From positions 1 through 54,880 of the forward strand of contig CABZMK010000008.1 of the NCBI GenBank assembly GCA_902526865.1: a DNA stretch of 54,880 nt, given 5' to 3'. The position numbers and the translations under genes were made by a program. Every line of letters begins with the position of its first letter. Positions within the stretch are counted from its first letter, which is position 1. The stretch is from an uncultured Alphaproteobacteria bacterium (lineage in GTDB: Bacteria > Pseudomonadota > Alphaproteobacteria > Methylaequorales > Methylaequoraceae). Below the pieces are notes generated by a model. The model had not been told where the DNA came from. It saw nothing but the letters and a program-made list of their open reading frames with translations, and ran no database searches. This document shows positions 33,283 through 43,090 of this stretch, one piece after another.

Positions 33283-34452
33283 ATGACCAAAAAATATTTT
33301 AACTTTATAGCTTTAGCCTTATTATTCTCAAGCTATTCGTGTACTGGTGTGCAAGAATACGTATTTCCGTCACTTTCTGATGAAGAGGTTGCTGCTCCTC
33401 CAGCACTAGAAGAAGTACCTGAGGCGGTTGAGGAAATAAACCAAGCCAATGCTCAAGAAATACCCCCTTCACAATATGCCCCTCCACCTGCAGTGGCTCC
33501 CACTCAGGTAATTAATGACGCAGGACCTACAGGGACGTTTGTGGGTGGAAAAATTAACCAATTTAGAGCAGATTTAACTAGCATTCAAAATGCAATATCA
33601 TCCCACAACAATGACTTTTTAAGATTCAAAGATCTCGTTGACGAACAAACATCAGTTTTTCAAGGTTTATCAAGTGCAATCAGATCTAGATTGCAAATAG
33701 GAACTACCCCTGGAAACCCTATTTTAGTTGGTCAGTGGAATGATGCACAAAGAGCTTTAGAAGATATTCAAAATAATGTTAATAACTTACAAATTGTTAA
33801 TAATAGAGTTACTGCTGACGCAGCTCTTATTGGGCATTTGAAAAATGCAATTGATTCAAGTTTTTTTATATCCGGAGCAATTGACGAGGATCACAATCAA
33901 CTTAAAGTTTTAAAAGATGATGTACAAAGAACGTCTGTACTTTACGAAAGATTAATGACAGAGCTCGAAGAGAAGATTTCGCGTGAAATTCAAATACTAA
34001 ATGATGAAAGACAGTATATGAAGAGATTAGCGGAAGATGTTGAAGTTGGAAAATTTGGCGGAACTGTTAGCACTCCACCCACAAAATCATCATCTGGAGC
34101 AGCCGAACAGTCAGATCAAACCGTTACTAAACCAAAACAAGTAAAAGTAGCCCCAATTAACTATGATAATGCTATACTGGTAATAAAATTTGATGATACA
34201 AATTTTGACTATTCAACAGCTTTGTTTGAATCAATCTCCGGCGCGTTAGAACAAATGCCATCTGCTGGTTTTGAGGTTGTTGCTGTCAGTCCATCGGGTG
34301 GGTCAAGTTACGCAGATCAAGCCAGGGATAAAGCAGCAGAAGTTTTTTCTAAAATATTGGAAATGGGCGTGCCAACCGAGAGACTTTCCATTGCTTCTTC
34401 AACCAGCACTTCTGCTCAGGCTGAAGAAGTTCATATTTATCTCAAAAATTAA
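33283..34452 (+). CDS. Predicted lipoprotein with coiled-coil centre, unrecognised
   Basis: 389 residues. The N terminus (FIALALLFSSYSCTG) ends in a Ser-Cys that fits a lipobox, so it is probably lipid-anchored. A Pro/Ala/Glu-rich linker (residues 30-85) is followed by a helical, probably coiled-coil region (90-260), a Ser/Thr-rich linker, and a beta-alpha C-terminal domain (ILVIKFDDTNFDY... ending VHIYLKN) that faintly resembles an OmpA-type domain without its peptidoglycan motif. It may span from outer membrane to periplasm. Function unknown. Its end overlaps panC by 11 bp tail to tail. Confidence 0.65.
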   Translation: MTKKYFNFIALALLFSSYSCTGVQEYVFPSLSDEEVAAPPALEEVPEAVEEINQANAQEIPPSQYAPPPAVAPTQVINDAGPTGTFVGGKINQFRADLTSIQNAISSHNNDFLRFKDLVDEQTSVFQGLSSAIRSRLQIGTTPGNPILVGQWNDAQRALEDIQNNVNNLQIVNNRVTADAALIGHLKNAIDSSFFISGAIDEDHNQLKVLKDDVQRTSVLYERLMTELEEKISREIQILNDERQYMKRLAEDVEVGKFGGTVSTPPTKSSSGAAEQSDQTVTKPKQVKVAPINYDNAILVIKFDDTNFDYSTALFESISGALEQMPSAGFEVVAVSPSGGSSYADQARDKAAEVFSKILEMGVPTERLSIASSTSTSAQAEEVHIYLKN

Positions 34453-35326
34453 TATCTTTAATTATCAAGAATCCATCATTAGAACATGCTAATTTGTATT
34501 CAATTCGCATGTTATCAATTAGCCTTATTCCATTTATGGATATCGCTATAAAAATTCTAGAAATACAAGGAACTTTAGTTAGTCTAGCCAAATTTTTTTC
34601 ATTTAAAATTTCTAAATAATGAACGCGATCAATCCCAGATTTTTCTAAAAAGTCTTTGAAATAGTTTAATCTATGAAGTTCAAAATTTCCTTCGATTATT
34701 TCTAAATTAATTTGCTTCAAAACAGTTGGAATGTACTTAGCAAGAAAAATTTTTTTTCCTAATAATTTATTTCTTGAAGAGAGCGCAATTCCCTCTTTAT
34801 TTCGTACCGTTGGATAAGACCTAACTTCTGTTTTAAATTCTAAATCTTTAATTATTTTTTTTATAACTAGCAACTGTTGGTAATCCTTTTCCCCTAAAGT
34901 AATAGAATCTGGTTTTATTATATCCAAAAACTTAAGAATAATTTTAGCGACTCCTTCAAAATGACCGCTTCTATCAACTCCGCATAGTTTTCTTGCAATA
35001 TGGCCCAAGCTAAATGCAAACTTTACTACATTTATAATTTGCACATCCGGCAGAAATAGAACATCTACACCTTCTGCTAAAAGTTTTTTCTTATCTGACT
35101 CAATCGTTCGGGGATAATTATCAAAATCTTTGTCCTCATTAAATTGTAGTGGATTTACAAAAATGCTAACTACTCGTATTTCTCTATTATTTTCTGATTT
35201 TTTAAATAAACTTGAATGTCCTAAATGTAAGTTACCCATTGTAGGGATAAAATTAATTAGCTTTCCTGATTTTCTTAAACTATCAATTTCTCCTGCTAAA
35301 GTTTTCTCGTCACTTATTAATAACAT
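34442..35326 (-). CDS. panC: Pantothenate synthetase PanC
   Basis: 294 residues. PTMGNLHLGHSSLF is the HIGH-type nucleotide motif; FVNPLQFN, DRSGHFEGVAKII, LGEKDYQQL and SSRNKLL are conserved PanC motifs. It joins pantoate and beta-alanine. The start overlaps panB by 10 bp. The C-terminal stretch after IFIAISINGIRLIDNM is slightly longer than needed for the core. Confidence 0.94.
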   Translation of the reverse strand: MLLISDEKTLAGEIDSLRKSGKLINFIPTMGNLHLGHSSLFKKSENNREIRVVSIFVNPLQFNEDKDFDNYPRTIESDKKKLLAEGVDVLFLPDVQIINVVKFAFSLGHIARKLCGVDRSGHFEGVAKIILKFLDIIKPDSITLGEKDYQQLLVIKKIIKDLEFKTEVRSYPTVRNKEGIALSSRNKLLGKKIFLAKYIPTVLKQINLEIIEGNFELHRLNYFKDFLEKSGIDRVHYLEILNEKNLARLTKVPCISRIFIAISINGIRLIDNMRIEYKLACSNDGFLIIKDINF

Positions 35327-36102
35327 TGATTTTTTTTTGGATATTTTCCATTTATAACTTCTAAAGAAAATTTTTTAACAGCTTGTTTAGCTACAGGAAA
35401 AAAATCAAAGTACTTTTTTGAAAATTTTGTTTTCAATTCGGTCATTCCCAAAATATCCTCTGTAACTATTATTTGTCCTCTACAACATTCAGATGCTCCT
35501 ATACCTATTATTGGCAAATCACTAACCTTTATCAATTCATCTACAACCTTCTTGAGAGTACATTCAACTACTACGGAAAAAACGCCAACTTTTTTTAAAA
35601 CACTTATATCTTTAAAGATCTGTTTTTTTTCTTTTTCACTTTTACCATATACTTTTGGTCTACCTGTAATTGACTGTGGAAGCATTCCCAAGTGTCCCAT
35701 CACTTTAATTTTATTTTGAGTTAAAAACTCTATAGTATCAGCAACCTTTTCGCCTCCTTCTAATTTTACTGCCATAGCACCGGAAGAGAAAATTATTTTT
35801 CTTGCATTTTCTAATGCCTCATGTTTAGACGTCTCGTAAGTTCCAAATGGCATATCAACAACAATAAAAGCTTCTTTAGTGTTTTTAACTACAGATTTTG
35901 CGTGTCTTATGATCATATCCATGTCGACATGTCTTGTTGTTTTATGCCCGTAGAGCACTGGACCAACTGAGTCTCCGACAAGTATTATATCTGCACATTT
36001 ATCGGCAATTTTTGCTATCGGAGCAGTGTAAGCTGTTAGACACACAATTTTAGATTTTGAAAAAATCTTCTTTAACGAATTTCTTTTTTTTCTTTTGTTC
36101 AA
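35317..36102 (-). CDS. panB: Ketopantoate hydroxymethyltransferase PanB (TTG start)
   Basis: 261 residues. LTAYTAPIAKIAD, DIILVGDSVGPVLYGH, VVDMPFGTYE and GAMAVKLEGG are the PanB barrel motifs. The start is a TTG at 36102, supported by AAGGAA just upstream. The first ATG in frame would fall after the essential LVGDSVG motif and is not usable. The enzyme uses methylene-tetrahydrofolate, so this organism needs folate as well as H4MPT. Confidence 0.92.
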   Translation of the reverse strand: MNKRKKRNSLKKIFSKSKIVCLTAYTAPIAKIADKCADIILVGDSVGPVLYGHKTTRHVDMDMIIRHAKSVVKNTKEAFIVVDMPFGTYETSKHEALENARKIIFSSGAMAVKLEGGEKVADTIEFLTQNKIKVMGHLGMLPQSITGRPKVYGKSEKEKKQIFKDISVLKKVGVFSVVVECTLKKVVDELIKVSDLPIIGIGASECCRGQIIVTEDILGMTELKTKFSKKYFDFFPVAKQAVKKFSLEVINGKYPKKNQCY

Positions 36103-36159
36103 AATGTTCCTTAAATAATTTTTGTTTAATAAGAGTCTAAATAATTTATACTTTTATTT

Positions 36160-37830
36160 ATGAAAAAAAAAATAATTTTTTTCCTATTTTCCTTCTTCTC
36201 TATTTTAATAAAGCAAGCATGGAGTGATGACATTTATCAATCTGTTCAACCAGAAAAATTCTCAGAGGTTAAAATTGATAAAGGTCTAAAGTCGGGAACA
36301 TTCAAAAAATTTGTTGTTGTCACAGCTAATGATTACGCCACTAGAATAGGTTACGATATATTGGAAAAAGGAGGAACTGTTGCAGATGCTGCCGTTGCAA
36401 TTCAATTAACTTTAGGTTTAGTAGAACCTCAATCATCTGGTCTGGGTGGTGGAATATTTCTTACTTACTATAATAAAAAGACAAACAAAACTGTAAGTTT
36501 TGATGGAAGAGAAAAAGCACCAAAAATTTTTAAAGAAAATATTTTTTTAAATAAAGATGGAAATCCAAAAAGATTTTTTGAAGCTGTTGTTGGCGGTTTA
36601 TCTGTTGGAACTCCGTCAACCCTGAAAACTTTATATAGTTTTCATAAAAGTTATGGTAGACTTGATTGGAGTGAAGTTATAAAACCGGTTATTGAATTTT
36701 CTTCAAACGGTTTCTTCCCCCCAGACAGGCTTATAAATGCGGTAAATAAGGAAAAATACTTATTCTCTATATATCCCGACTCAATTTACAAAAGTATAAA
36801 AACTAATCCTAAAAAAAAATTTTTTAACAACGATTACACTAAAACATTAGAAACAATTTCTGAAAATATGCAAAGCTTTTATGAAGGTAGAATTGCTCAA
36901 GATATCGTATCTGTTGTAAATCAGTCAAATAATCCTGGGTTATTAAATCTAGATGATTTGAAACTATATATACCCGAAAGAAAGGATGCATTATGTAAAA
37001 CACTAAAAAATAATTATAAAATTTGTGGACCTAGTTTACCCTCTTCTGGAACGATATGCGTTATACAAGCTCTAATTTTATATGAATTTTACGAGGAAAA
37101 ACTAAAAAATAACGTCAATGAATTACTTGAAATTCTTAATTTTGTATATTCCATCAGAGATGATCAACTTGCAGATCCTAAGTTTGTAGATGTAAATATT
37201 GAAAAGTTACTTAATGAAAAATATCTCGTGGAAAATTATGAAAAATTCAAAAAATTAAAAAAGAAATCTTTTATTCATAATTTTGAAGAGGTCTTTAGCT
37301 CAACCACACATTTTTCTCTAGTTGATAAATTCAATAATGTATTATCAGCAACTTCGAGCATTGAAAGTTCATTTGGTTCTAGATTATTTACCAATGGATT
37401 TTTTTTAAATAATCAATTAACTGATTTTTCATTTAAAATTACTGATGATTCAGGTGTTTTGATTAAAAATCGACCTCAAGCTGAAAAAAAACCATTAAGC
37501 TCTATGTCCCCCTTGATAATATTTGACAATAATAAAAAATTTTATATGACAGTAGGTTCACCAGGAGGGAAAGCAATTATTTCTTACGTTTTTAAATCGC
37601 TTATCTCAACATTATATCTAAATAAAAATATCGAAAGAGCAATCAACGAGCCAAATTATATCAAAATCAAAGATAAGATATTTGTTGAAACTGATTCATT
37701 AAGAGACATTGTGAAACAAAATGCATTAAAAAGGAATTTAACAAGCGGACTTGCAATCATAATTAAAAAAAAAAAGAATTTTGAAGCCGTAGCTGACTCT
37801 AGAAGAGATGGAACAGTAGGAGGAAATTAA
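36160..37830 (+). CDS. ggt: Gamma-glutamyltranspeptidase
   Basis: 556 residues with a signal peptide (IIFFLFSFFSILIKQAWS). GLVEPQSSGLGGG is the large-subunit motif; the autocleavage Thr that becomes the nucleophile is in SSTTHFSLVD near residue 385; SSMSPLIIF and VGSPGG complete the small-subunit site. It acts in the periplasm on glutathione and other gamma-glutamyl compounds. It lies 53 bp before rpmH on the same strand. Confidence 0.92.
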   Translation: MKKKIIFFLFSFFSILIKQAWSDDIYQSVQPEKFSEVKIDKGLKSGTFKKFVVVTANDYATRIGYDILEKGGTVADAAVAIQLTLGLVEPQSSGLGGGIFLTYYNKKTNKTVSFDGREKAPKIFKENIFLNKDGNPKRFFEAVVGGLSVGTPSTLKTLYSFHKSYGRLDWSEVIKPVIEFSSNGFFPPDRLINAVNKEKYLFSIYPDSIYKSIKTNPKKKFFNNDYTKTLETISENMQSFYEGRIAQDIVSVVNQSNNPGLLNLDDLKLYIPERKDALCKTLKNNYKICGPSLPSSGTICVIQALILYEFYEEKLKNNVNELLEILNFVYSIRDDQLADPKFVDVNIEKLLNEKYLVENYEKFKKLKKKSFIHNFEEVFSSTTHFSLVDKFNNVLSATSSIESSFGSRLFTNGFFLNNQLTDFSFKITDDSGVLIKNRPQAEKKPLSSMSPLIIFDNNKKFYMTVGSPGGKAIISYVFKSLISTLYLNKNIERAINEPNYIKIKDKIFVETDSLRDIVKQNALKRNLTSGLAIIIKKKKNFEAVADSRRDGTVGGN

Positions 37831-37883
37831 CAAATTAATTTACAAAAGTATTTTTCTGTTATAAACAATACTTAGGAAATATT

Positions 37884-38018
37884 ATGAAAAGAACATTTCA
37901 ACCAAGTAATAGAGTCAGGAAAAACAGACATGGCTTTAGATCAAGAATGTCCTCATCCGGAGGAAAAAAAGTCCTTGCGAGAAGGAGACAAAAAGGAAGA
38001 AAAAAAATCTCCGCCTAA
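37884..38018 (+). CDS. rpmH: Ribosomal protein L34
   Basis: 44 residues, [20 protein letters not shown] and onward, the standard L34. The basic C terminus ends [14 protein letters not shown] is upstream of the ATG. The downstream rnpA frame begins inside this gene. Confidence 0.97.
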   Translation: MKRTFQPSNRVRKNRHGFRSRMSSSGGKKVLARRRQKGRKKISA

Positions 38019-38343
38019 AACTTGTTATGTTTTGAAAAAGCGTGCAGAATTTCTTGAGATAAGAAAAAAAGGCAAAACAATTTACGCCCAATTTTTTATA
38101 ATAAATTATTTTTTATCCTCTCAATCAGGATTTTATTTTGGATTAACAGTATCTAGAAAAATTGGCAATGCTGTTAAAAGAAATTATCTAAAAAGAATTA
38201 TCAGAAGTATTATAGCAAATAACCTTAATTCAATGCCAAAGAACACAAAACTTGAAATAATTCCAAAAAAACAGATAGAAAAAAAAAAGTATTCAGAACT
38301 TGAAAAAGATTTTTTGGATACGGTAAAAAATTTAGTAATTTAA
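37930..38343 (+). CDS. rnpA: RNase P protein component, start nested inside rpmH
   Basis: The core from [17 protein letters not shown] through [25 protein letters not shown] is RnpA with its RNR-like RNA-binding motif. The only in-frame ATG is at 37930, which lies in the rpmH gene in another frame and adds about 33 residues (89 bp overlap). An alternative is a TTG at 38032, just before KKRAEFL, without a clear ribosome binding site. Long rnpA/rpmH overlaps are known in Thermus. yidC follows 47 bp later. Confidence 0.88.
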   Translation: MALDQECPHPEEKKSLREGDKKEEKKSPPKTCYVLKKRAEFLEIRKKGKTIYAQFFIINYFLSSQSGFYFGLTVSRKIGNAVKRNYLKRIIRSIIANNLNSMPKNTKLEIIPKKQIEKKKYSELEKDFLDTVKNLVI

Positions 38344-38390
38344 TCTATTGAAATATAAAGTACTATCATATATTAATATTACCGTTGCAC

Positions 38391-40082
38391 ATGGATAATC
38401 AAAAAAATTTATTGTTAGCTGTTGTCTTCTCATTATTTGTGCTCATTGGCTATGACTTCTTCTTTAACCCAAAGACTCAAATAAAAACGCAAGAGAAACC
38501 GCCAGACAATCCTGTTGTAGTTCAAAAGACCGATGAAAATATTCCTACATTAGAGAGTAAAGAGTCAATATCAACAGGGAGAAATAAAGAAAAGAGAATA
38601 AACTTTGAGTCTAAAAGACTTGAAGGTTCAATTAATTTGTATGGAGCAACATTTGATGCACTTTTTCTTAAAGACTATTTTAGAACTATCGGAAAGAATG
38701 AAAAAATTCAAATCCTATCTAATGCAAACTCAGAGAAACCATATTTTTTAAGGTTAGGCTGGGCATCAACCGATAGATCTTTAGAAATGCCTGGAAAAGA
38801 CTCTCTTTGGAAAGCAGAAAAAAATGAATTCAAAATAGGTGAAGAAATCAAACTTTCTTGGAATAATGGTAAAGGGATAGAGTTTGAAAGAAAAATAAAT
38901 GTAGACGATAATTTTATGATTTCAGTCGAAGACGAAGTGATCAATAAATCAGGGAGGACTGTTGAAATCACTAATTTTTCTTATCTCAGAAGAAAAAATT
39001 ATAGACCGGCGAATAAATTTTTTATTCTTCATGAAGGACCATTGGGAGTTTTTAATGACACACTCAAAGAGGTTACATACGACGAAATAGAGGAAGAAAA
39101 TGAGATAGTAGAAGTTACTAAAAATGGTTGGATTGGATTTACTGACCATTATTGGCAGGTCGCTATTTTTCCTGAAAACGATAAACCATTTAAAGCAAGA
39201 TTTAAGAATCTAGAAAATAATCCAAATTCGGTTCAAATTGATTTTATAAATGAATCCATTCAATCACTTCCCAATAACAAAAGTATGAAAATCAAATCAT
39301 ATGTGTTCGCTGGAGCAAAAGAAGTTCCATTAATAGATAAATATATTCAAGAACTAAAAATCAACAAACTCGATTTGTCAGTAGATTTTGGATGGTTTTA
39401 CTTTCTTACAAAACCACTTTTCTATGCTCTACACTTCCTCTCAGGACTCTCAGGAAACTTTGGAATAGGAATAATAATTCTTACCATTTGTATCAGAGTG
39501 TTGCTTTTTCCATTAGCAAATAAATCTTTTAAATCAATGAATGCAATGAGAATTTTAACTCCAGAAATCCAAAGATTAAGAGAGAGATATAAAGACGATA
39601 AAGCTAAGATGAATCAAGAAATGTTTGCAATGTATAAAGAAAAAAAGATTAATCCTGCGTCTGGTTGCTTGCCAATATTAATTCAAATACCCATCTTTTT
39701 TGCACTTTATAAAGTTCTTTTTGTGTCTATTGAGATGAGACATGCACCATTTTTTGGATGGATAAAAGATTTGTCTGCACCCGATCCAACAAGTTTGTTT
39801 AACCTTTTTGGATTAATTCCATGGGATCCCCCAATGTTTTTAACAATAGGCATTTGGCCAATATTAATGGGGCTTACAATGTATCTTCAGCAAAAGATTA
39901 ACCCACCACCACCTGATCCAATTCAAGCCAAAATATTTATGATGTTACCATTTATTTTTACTTTCTTATTAGCCACTTTCCCATCTGGAATGGTTGTTTA
40001 TTGGACAATTAATAATATACTTTCTATTGCTCAACAGTATTTTCTTTTAAAGAAACAAAAAGCTGATAATCCGGTTGGTTGA
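38391..40082 (+). CDS. yidC: Membrane protein insertase YidC
   Basis: 563 residues from ATG 38391 (MDNQKNLLLAVVFSLFVLIGYDFFF); an in-frame TTG two codons earlier is less likely. It has an N-terminal membrane segment, a large periplasmic domain, and the conserved insertase core (NFGIGIIILTICIRVLLFPLANKSFKSM, ASGCLPILIQIPIFFALYKVL, FPSGMVVYWTINNILSIAQQ). It inserts membrane proteins with or without Sec. It is followed 3 bp later by engB. Confidence 0.96.
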   Translation: MDNQKNLLLAVVFSLFVLIGYDFFFNPKTQIKTQEKPPDNPVVVQKTDENIPTLESKESISTGRNKEKRINFESKRLEGSINLYGATFDALFLKDYFRTIGKNEKIQILSNANSEKPYFLRLGWASTDRSLEMPGKDSLWKAEKNEFKIGEEIKLSWNNGKGIEFERKINVDDNFMISVEDEVINKSGRTVEITNFSYLRRKNYRPANKFFILHEGPLGVFNDTLKEVTYDEIEEENEIVEVTKNGWIGFTDHYWQVAIFPENDKPFKARFKNLENNPNSVQIDFINESIQSLPNNKSMKIKSYVFAGAKEVPLIDKYIQELKINKLDLSVDFGWFYFLTKPLFYALHFLSGLSGNFGIGIIILTICIRVLLFPLANKSFKSMNAMRILTPEIQRLRERYKDDKAKMNQEMFAMYKEKKINPASGCLPILIQIPIFFALYKVLFVSIEMRHAPFFGWIKDLSAPDPTSLFNLFGLIPWDPPMFLTIGIWPILMGLTMYLQQKINPPPPDPIQAKIFMMLPFIFTFLLATFPSGMVVYWTINNILSIAQQYFLLKKQKADNPVG

Positions 40083-40085
40083 CAA

Positions 40086-40661
40086 ATGCCTGAGAACTGG
40101 AAATTCTTAACTGAGGCTCATAAATTTACTGATCTACCACAAGACGGAATTCCTGAAATAATTTTCTGGGGACGCTCAAATGTTGGAAAGTCTTCCTTGG
40201 TTAATTCTATTACAAATTTAAAAATTGCTAAGACTTCAAAGACACCAGGTAGAACAAGATCTCTAGTTTTTTTTGAATTGAAAGGAAAATTCAGAATTGT
40301 TGATTTTCCAGGATATGGATTCTCCAAAATTTCAAAAGGTGATGAATTCAAACTTAATAAACTTGTGGACTACTACATTAAAAAAAGAAAAAATATCTTT
40401 AAATTTCTCGTTTTAATCGATTCTTTGCATGGATTTAAAAAAATTGACGAAGATATAATTAATCAATTGAATATTTTTATTAAAAATAAAATTTTCATAG
40501 TTTTTACGAAACGAGACAGACTTAAAAATAAGTACCAACTTGATCATCTTAGAAATTTAAATGAAATTGCGGGTAAAAAATTAAATAAAAAGTTCTTTAA
40601 TACAAGCATAAAGCAAGTTAATACTATTATTTTACTGAAAAAATTCTTAATGAGTTCCTAA
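40086..40661 (+). CDS. engB: Ribosome biogenesis GTPase EngB (YihA/YsxC)
   Basis: 191 residues of a small GTPase: G1 GRSNVGKSS, G2 region TPGRTRS, G3 DFPGYGFS, G4 TKRD. It helps assemble the large ribosomal subunit. It sits between yidC and argB as in many Alphaproteobacteria. Confidence 0.94.
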   Translation: MPENWKFLTEAHKFTDLPQDGIPEIIFWGRSNVGKSSLVNSITNLKIAKTSKTPGRTRSLVFFELKGKFRIVDFPGYGFSKISKGDEFKLNKLVDYYIKKRKNIFKFLVLIDSLHGFKKIDEDIINQLNIFIKNKIFIVFTKRDRLKNKYQLDHLRNLNEIAGKKLNKKFFNTSIKQVNTIILLKKFLMSS

Positions 40662-40669
40662 TAATTATA

Positions 40670-41566
40670 ATGAAATTTTCCAAAACAAATACTCAAGATT
40701 TAATAAATAAAGCGACAATTCTCTCAAAAGCTTTACCATTCATGCAGAGATATTCAGGCAAAAATATTACCGTTAAGTTAGGGGGAGCTGTGATGGGAGA
40801 AAAAAGTCTTAGCTCAAGTTTTGCCAAAGACATTGTGCTTCTTAAACAAGTTGGAATCAATCCAGTTGTTGTCCACGGTGGGGGGCCAAAAATAAAAGAT
40901 ATGCTTGATAAGCTTGGAGTTGAGAGTAATTTTATTAATGGCTTGAGAGTAACTGACAAAAAAACCATGAAAATTGTTGAAATGGTATTATCCGGCTCAA
41001 TCAATAAAGAAATTGTAATGGAAATTAATAAAGAAGGTGGAAGAGGTATAGGTTTATCTGGAAAAGATGCATTATTGGCAGAGACAAAAAAACTAAAAAT
41101 ACCCAGTTCAAACCTTAAAGCCTCTAAATTATCAGATATTGGTTTTGTAGGACAACCACATAAAATTAATAAAGAACTTTTAAAATGGCTACTTCAATCT
41201 AATTTAGTCCCAGTTATTTCGCCAATAGGATTTGATAAGAATTTTGAAACCTTCAATATTAACGCAGATATTATGGCTGGGAGCGTTGCTTCAAATATCA
41301 ATTCTGAAAGATTAATTCTTTTGACTGACGTTGACGGAGTTCTTGATAAAAAGGGAAATTTATTAACGGAGATTTCATTAAACGATATAAAAAAACTTAT
41401 TAAAAACGGAACTATATCAGGAGGAATGATACCTAAAATCGAGACCTGTGTGAACGCTGTGAGAGAGGGCGTAAAAGCTGCAGTTATATTAAATGGTAAA
41501 GTTCCACATGCCATTTTATTAGAGATTTTCACTGAACGAGGCGTAGGTACTTTAATCACCAGCTGA
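40670..41566 (+). CDS. argB: Acetylglutamate kinase ArgB
   Basis: 298 residues. VKLGGAVMGE, VVHGGGPKIKDML and LTDVDGVLD are the phosphate, substrate and nucleotide motifs; AVREGVKAAVILNGKVPHAILLEIFTERGVGTLI is the conserved end. The N-terminal helix before the core is typical of arginine-regulated hexameric enzymes. Its stop overlaps the next start (TGATG). Confidence 0.95.
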   Translation: MKFSKTNTQDLINKATILSKALPFMQRYSGKNITVKLGGAVMGEKSLSSSFAKDIVLLKQVGINPVVVHGGGPKIKDMLDKLGVESNFINGLRVTDKKTMKIVEMVLSGSINKEIVMEINKEGGRGIGLSGKDALLAETKKLKIPSSNLKASKLSDIGFVGQPHKINKELLKWLLQSNLVPVISPIGFDKNFETFNINADIMAGSVASNINSERLILLTDVDGVLDKKGNLLTEISLNDIKKLIKNGTISGGMIPKIETCVNAVREGVKAAVILNGKVPHAILLEIFTERGVGTLITS

Positions 41567-42225
41567 TGTTAATTCAAAATTTAGCAAAAAAGAAAAATTG
41601 GTTATTTGATTTAGACAATACATTGTATTCACCAAATCTAGGTATATTTTCTCAAATTGACCAAAGGATGAAAAAATTCATTTCGAAAAAGCTTGAGTTA
41701 TCCGAAACAAAATCTTTTAAATTACAGAAAAATTTTTATAAAAAATATGGAACAACACTCTATGGATTAATGAAACACTATGAAGTAGATCCCCAAGAAT
41801 TTTGTAATTATGTTCACGATATTAATTTAAAGAATTTAAAACACTCGAAAATTTTAAGAAGTAAACTCCAAGCTCTCCCTGGTCGGAAAATCGTATATAC
41901 AAATGGCGATTATAAGTATGCAAAAAAAATTTTGAGACGTTTAGGTATCGAAGATCAGTTCTTAGACATTTTTGATATAACAAAATCAAATTATATACCA
42001 AAGCCAATGAAATCGTCACTTAATAAATTAATAAAACAATATGAACTTAATCCTTTAGAAACTGCTTATTTTGACGATTTAGAAAAAAATCTTATGTCAG
42101 CATCACTTAAGGGTTTTACTACCATACATATTTCGGAGAAATCAAGTGGTGAATCTCAATCTCACATTGATTTTAGATTTAAAACTGTAATAAATGCTTT
42201 AGATATGATAAGTAAAGTTTTATAA
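41566..42225 (+). CDS. HAD-family pyrimidine 5'-nucleotidase-like hydrolase
   Basis: 219 residues. WLFDLDNTLYSP has the nucleophile and acid Asp pair, VYTNGDYKYA is motif II, Lys in KPMKSSLNKL motif III and YFDDLEKNL motif IV. Members of this SDT1-like group hydrolyse UMP and CMP or related phosphates. It lies between argB and dapD, a common alphaproteobacterial arrangement. Confidence 0.85.
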   Translation: MLIQNLAKKKNWLFDLDNTLYSPNLGIFSQIDQRMKKFISKKLELSETKSFKLQKNFYKKYGTTLYGLMKHYEVDPQEFCNYVHDINLKNLKHSKILRSKLQALPGRKIVYTNGDYKYAKKILRRLGIEDQFLDIFDITKSNYIPKPMKSSLNKLIKQYELNPLETAYFDDLEKNLMSASLKGFTTIHISEKSSGESQSHIDFRFKTVINALDMISKVL

Positions 42226-42238
42226 ATTATAAAAAAAT

Positions 42239-43090
42239 ATGAATTTAAACGTTAAAGAAGAAATTGAAAAATATTGGGATGAAAGAGAAAGTTTAAATTT
42301 TTCTGATCCAGATATAAAAAAAAATATATTTAGTGTTCTCCAACTGCTCGACTCTGGTGAGATAAGAGTTTGCGAAAAAAAAAGAAATAATTGGATTACA
42401 AATGAATGGATAAAAAAAGGAATATTACTTTCATTTAAAACTCAAAATAATGTAATCTTTTCCAGTGGGATTTCAAATTCGAGAAGAGGTCAATATAGCT
42501 GGTTTGATAAAGTTTATCTAAAAACATCTGGTTGGGTTGAAGATGAATGGACAAAAAGAAGTTTTAGATCTGTTCCGGGAGCAATAGTAAGGTATTCAGC
42601 TTTTGTTGCCAAAAATGTTGTTTTAATGCCTTCATTTTTAAATTTAGGTGCTTATGTTGATAGTGGTTCAATGATTGACACTTGGGCAACTGTAGGTTCA
42701 TGCGCTCAGATCGGAAAGAATGTTCACATTTCTGGTGGAGCTGGTATTGGAGGAGTTTTAGAACCCCTGCAGGCTAACCCAGTGATAATTGAAGATAATT
42801 GCTTCATTGGTGCAAGATCAGAAGTAGCTGAAGGTGTAATTGTTAAAGAAGGAAGTGTAATTTCAATGGGTGTTTATGTCGGTGCATCCACCAAGATTGT
42901 AGATCGAGAAACAGGAGAGATTTATTTTGGGGAAATACCACCATACTCTGTAGTAGTACCTGGATCGTTACCAGGAAAAAATCTTAAAAATGGAGAAATC
43001 GGTCCCAATTTATATTGCGCAGTTATTGTAAAAAAAGTTGATGCAAAAACAAGATCAAAAACGTCAATTAACGATCTTCTCAGGTCATAA
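42239..43090 (+). CDS. dapD: Tetrahydrodipicolinate N-succinyltransferase DapD
   Basis: 283 residues. The N-terminal helical domain is followed by a left-handed beta-helix of hexapeptide repeats ([52 protein letters not shown]). It acts in the succinylase branch of lysine and diaminopimelate synthesis with DapE, encoded next with a 1-bp overlap (TAATG). Confidence 0.95.
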   Translation: MNLNVKEEIEKYWDERESLNFSDPDIKKNIFSVLQLLDSGEIRVCEKKRNNWITNEWIKKGILLSFKTQNNVIFSSGISNSRRGQYSWFDKVYLKTSGWVEDEWTKRSFRSVPGAIVRYSAFVAKNVVLMPSFLNLGAYVDSGSMIDTWATVGSCAQIGKNVHISGGAGIGGVLEPLQANPVIIEDNCFIGARSEVAEGVIVKEGSVISMGVYVGASTKIVDRETGEIYFGEIPPYSVVVPGSLPGKNLKNGEIGPNLYCAVIVKKVDAKTRSKTSINDLLRS

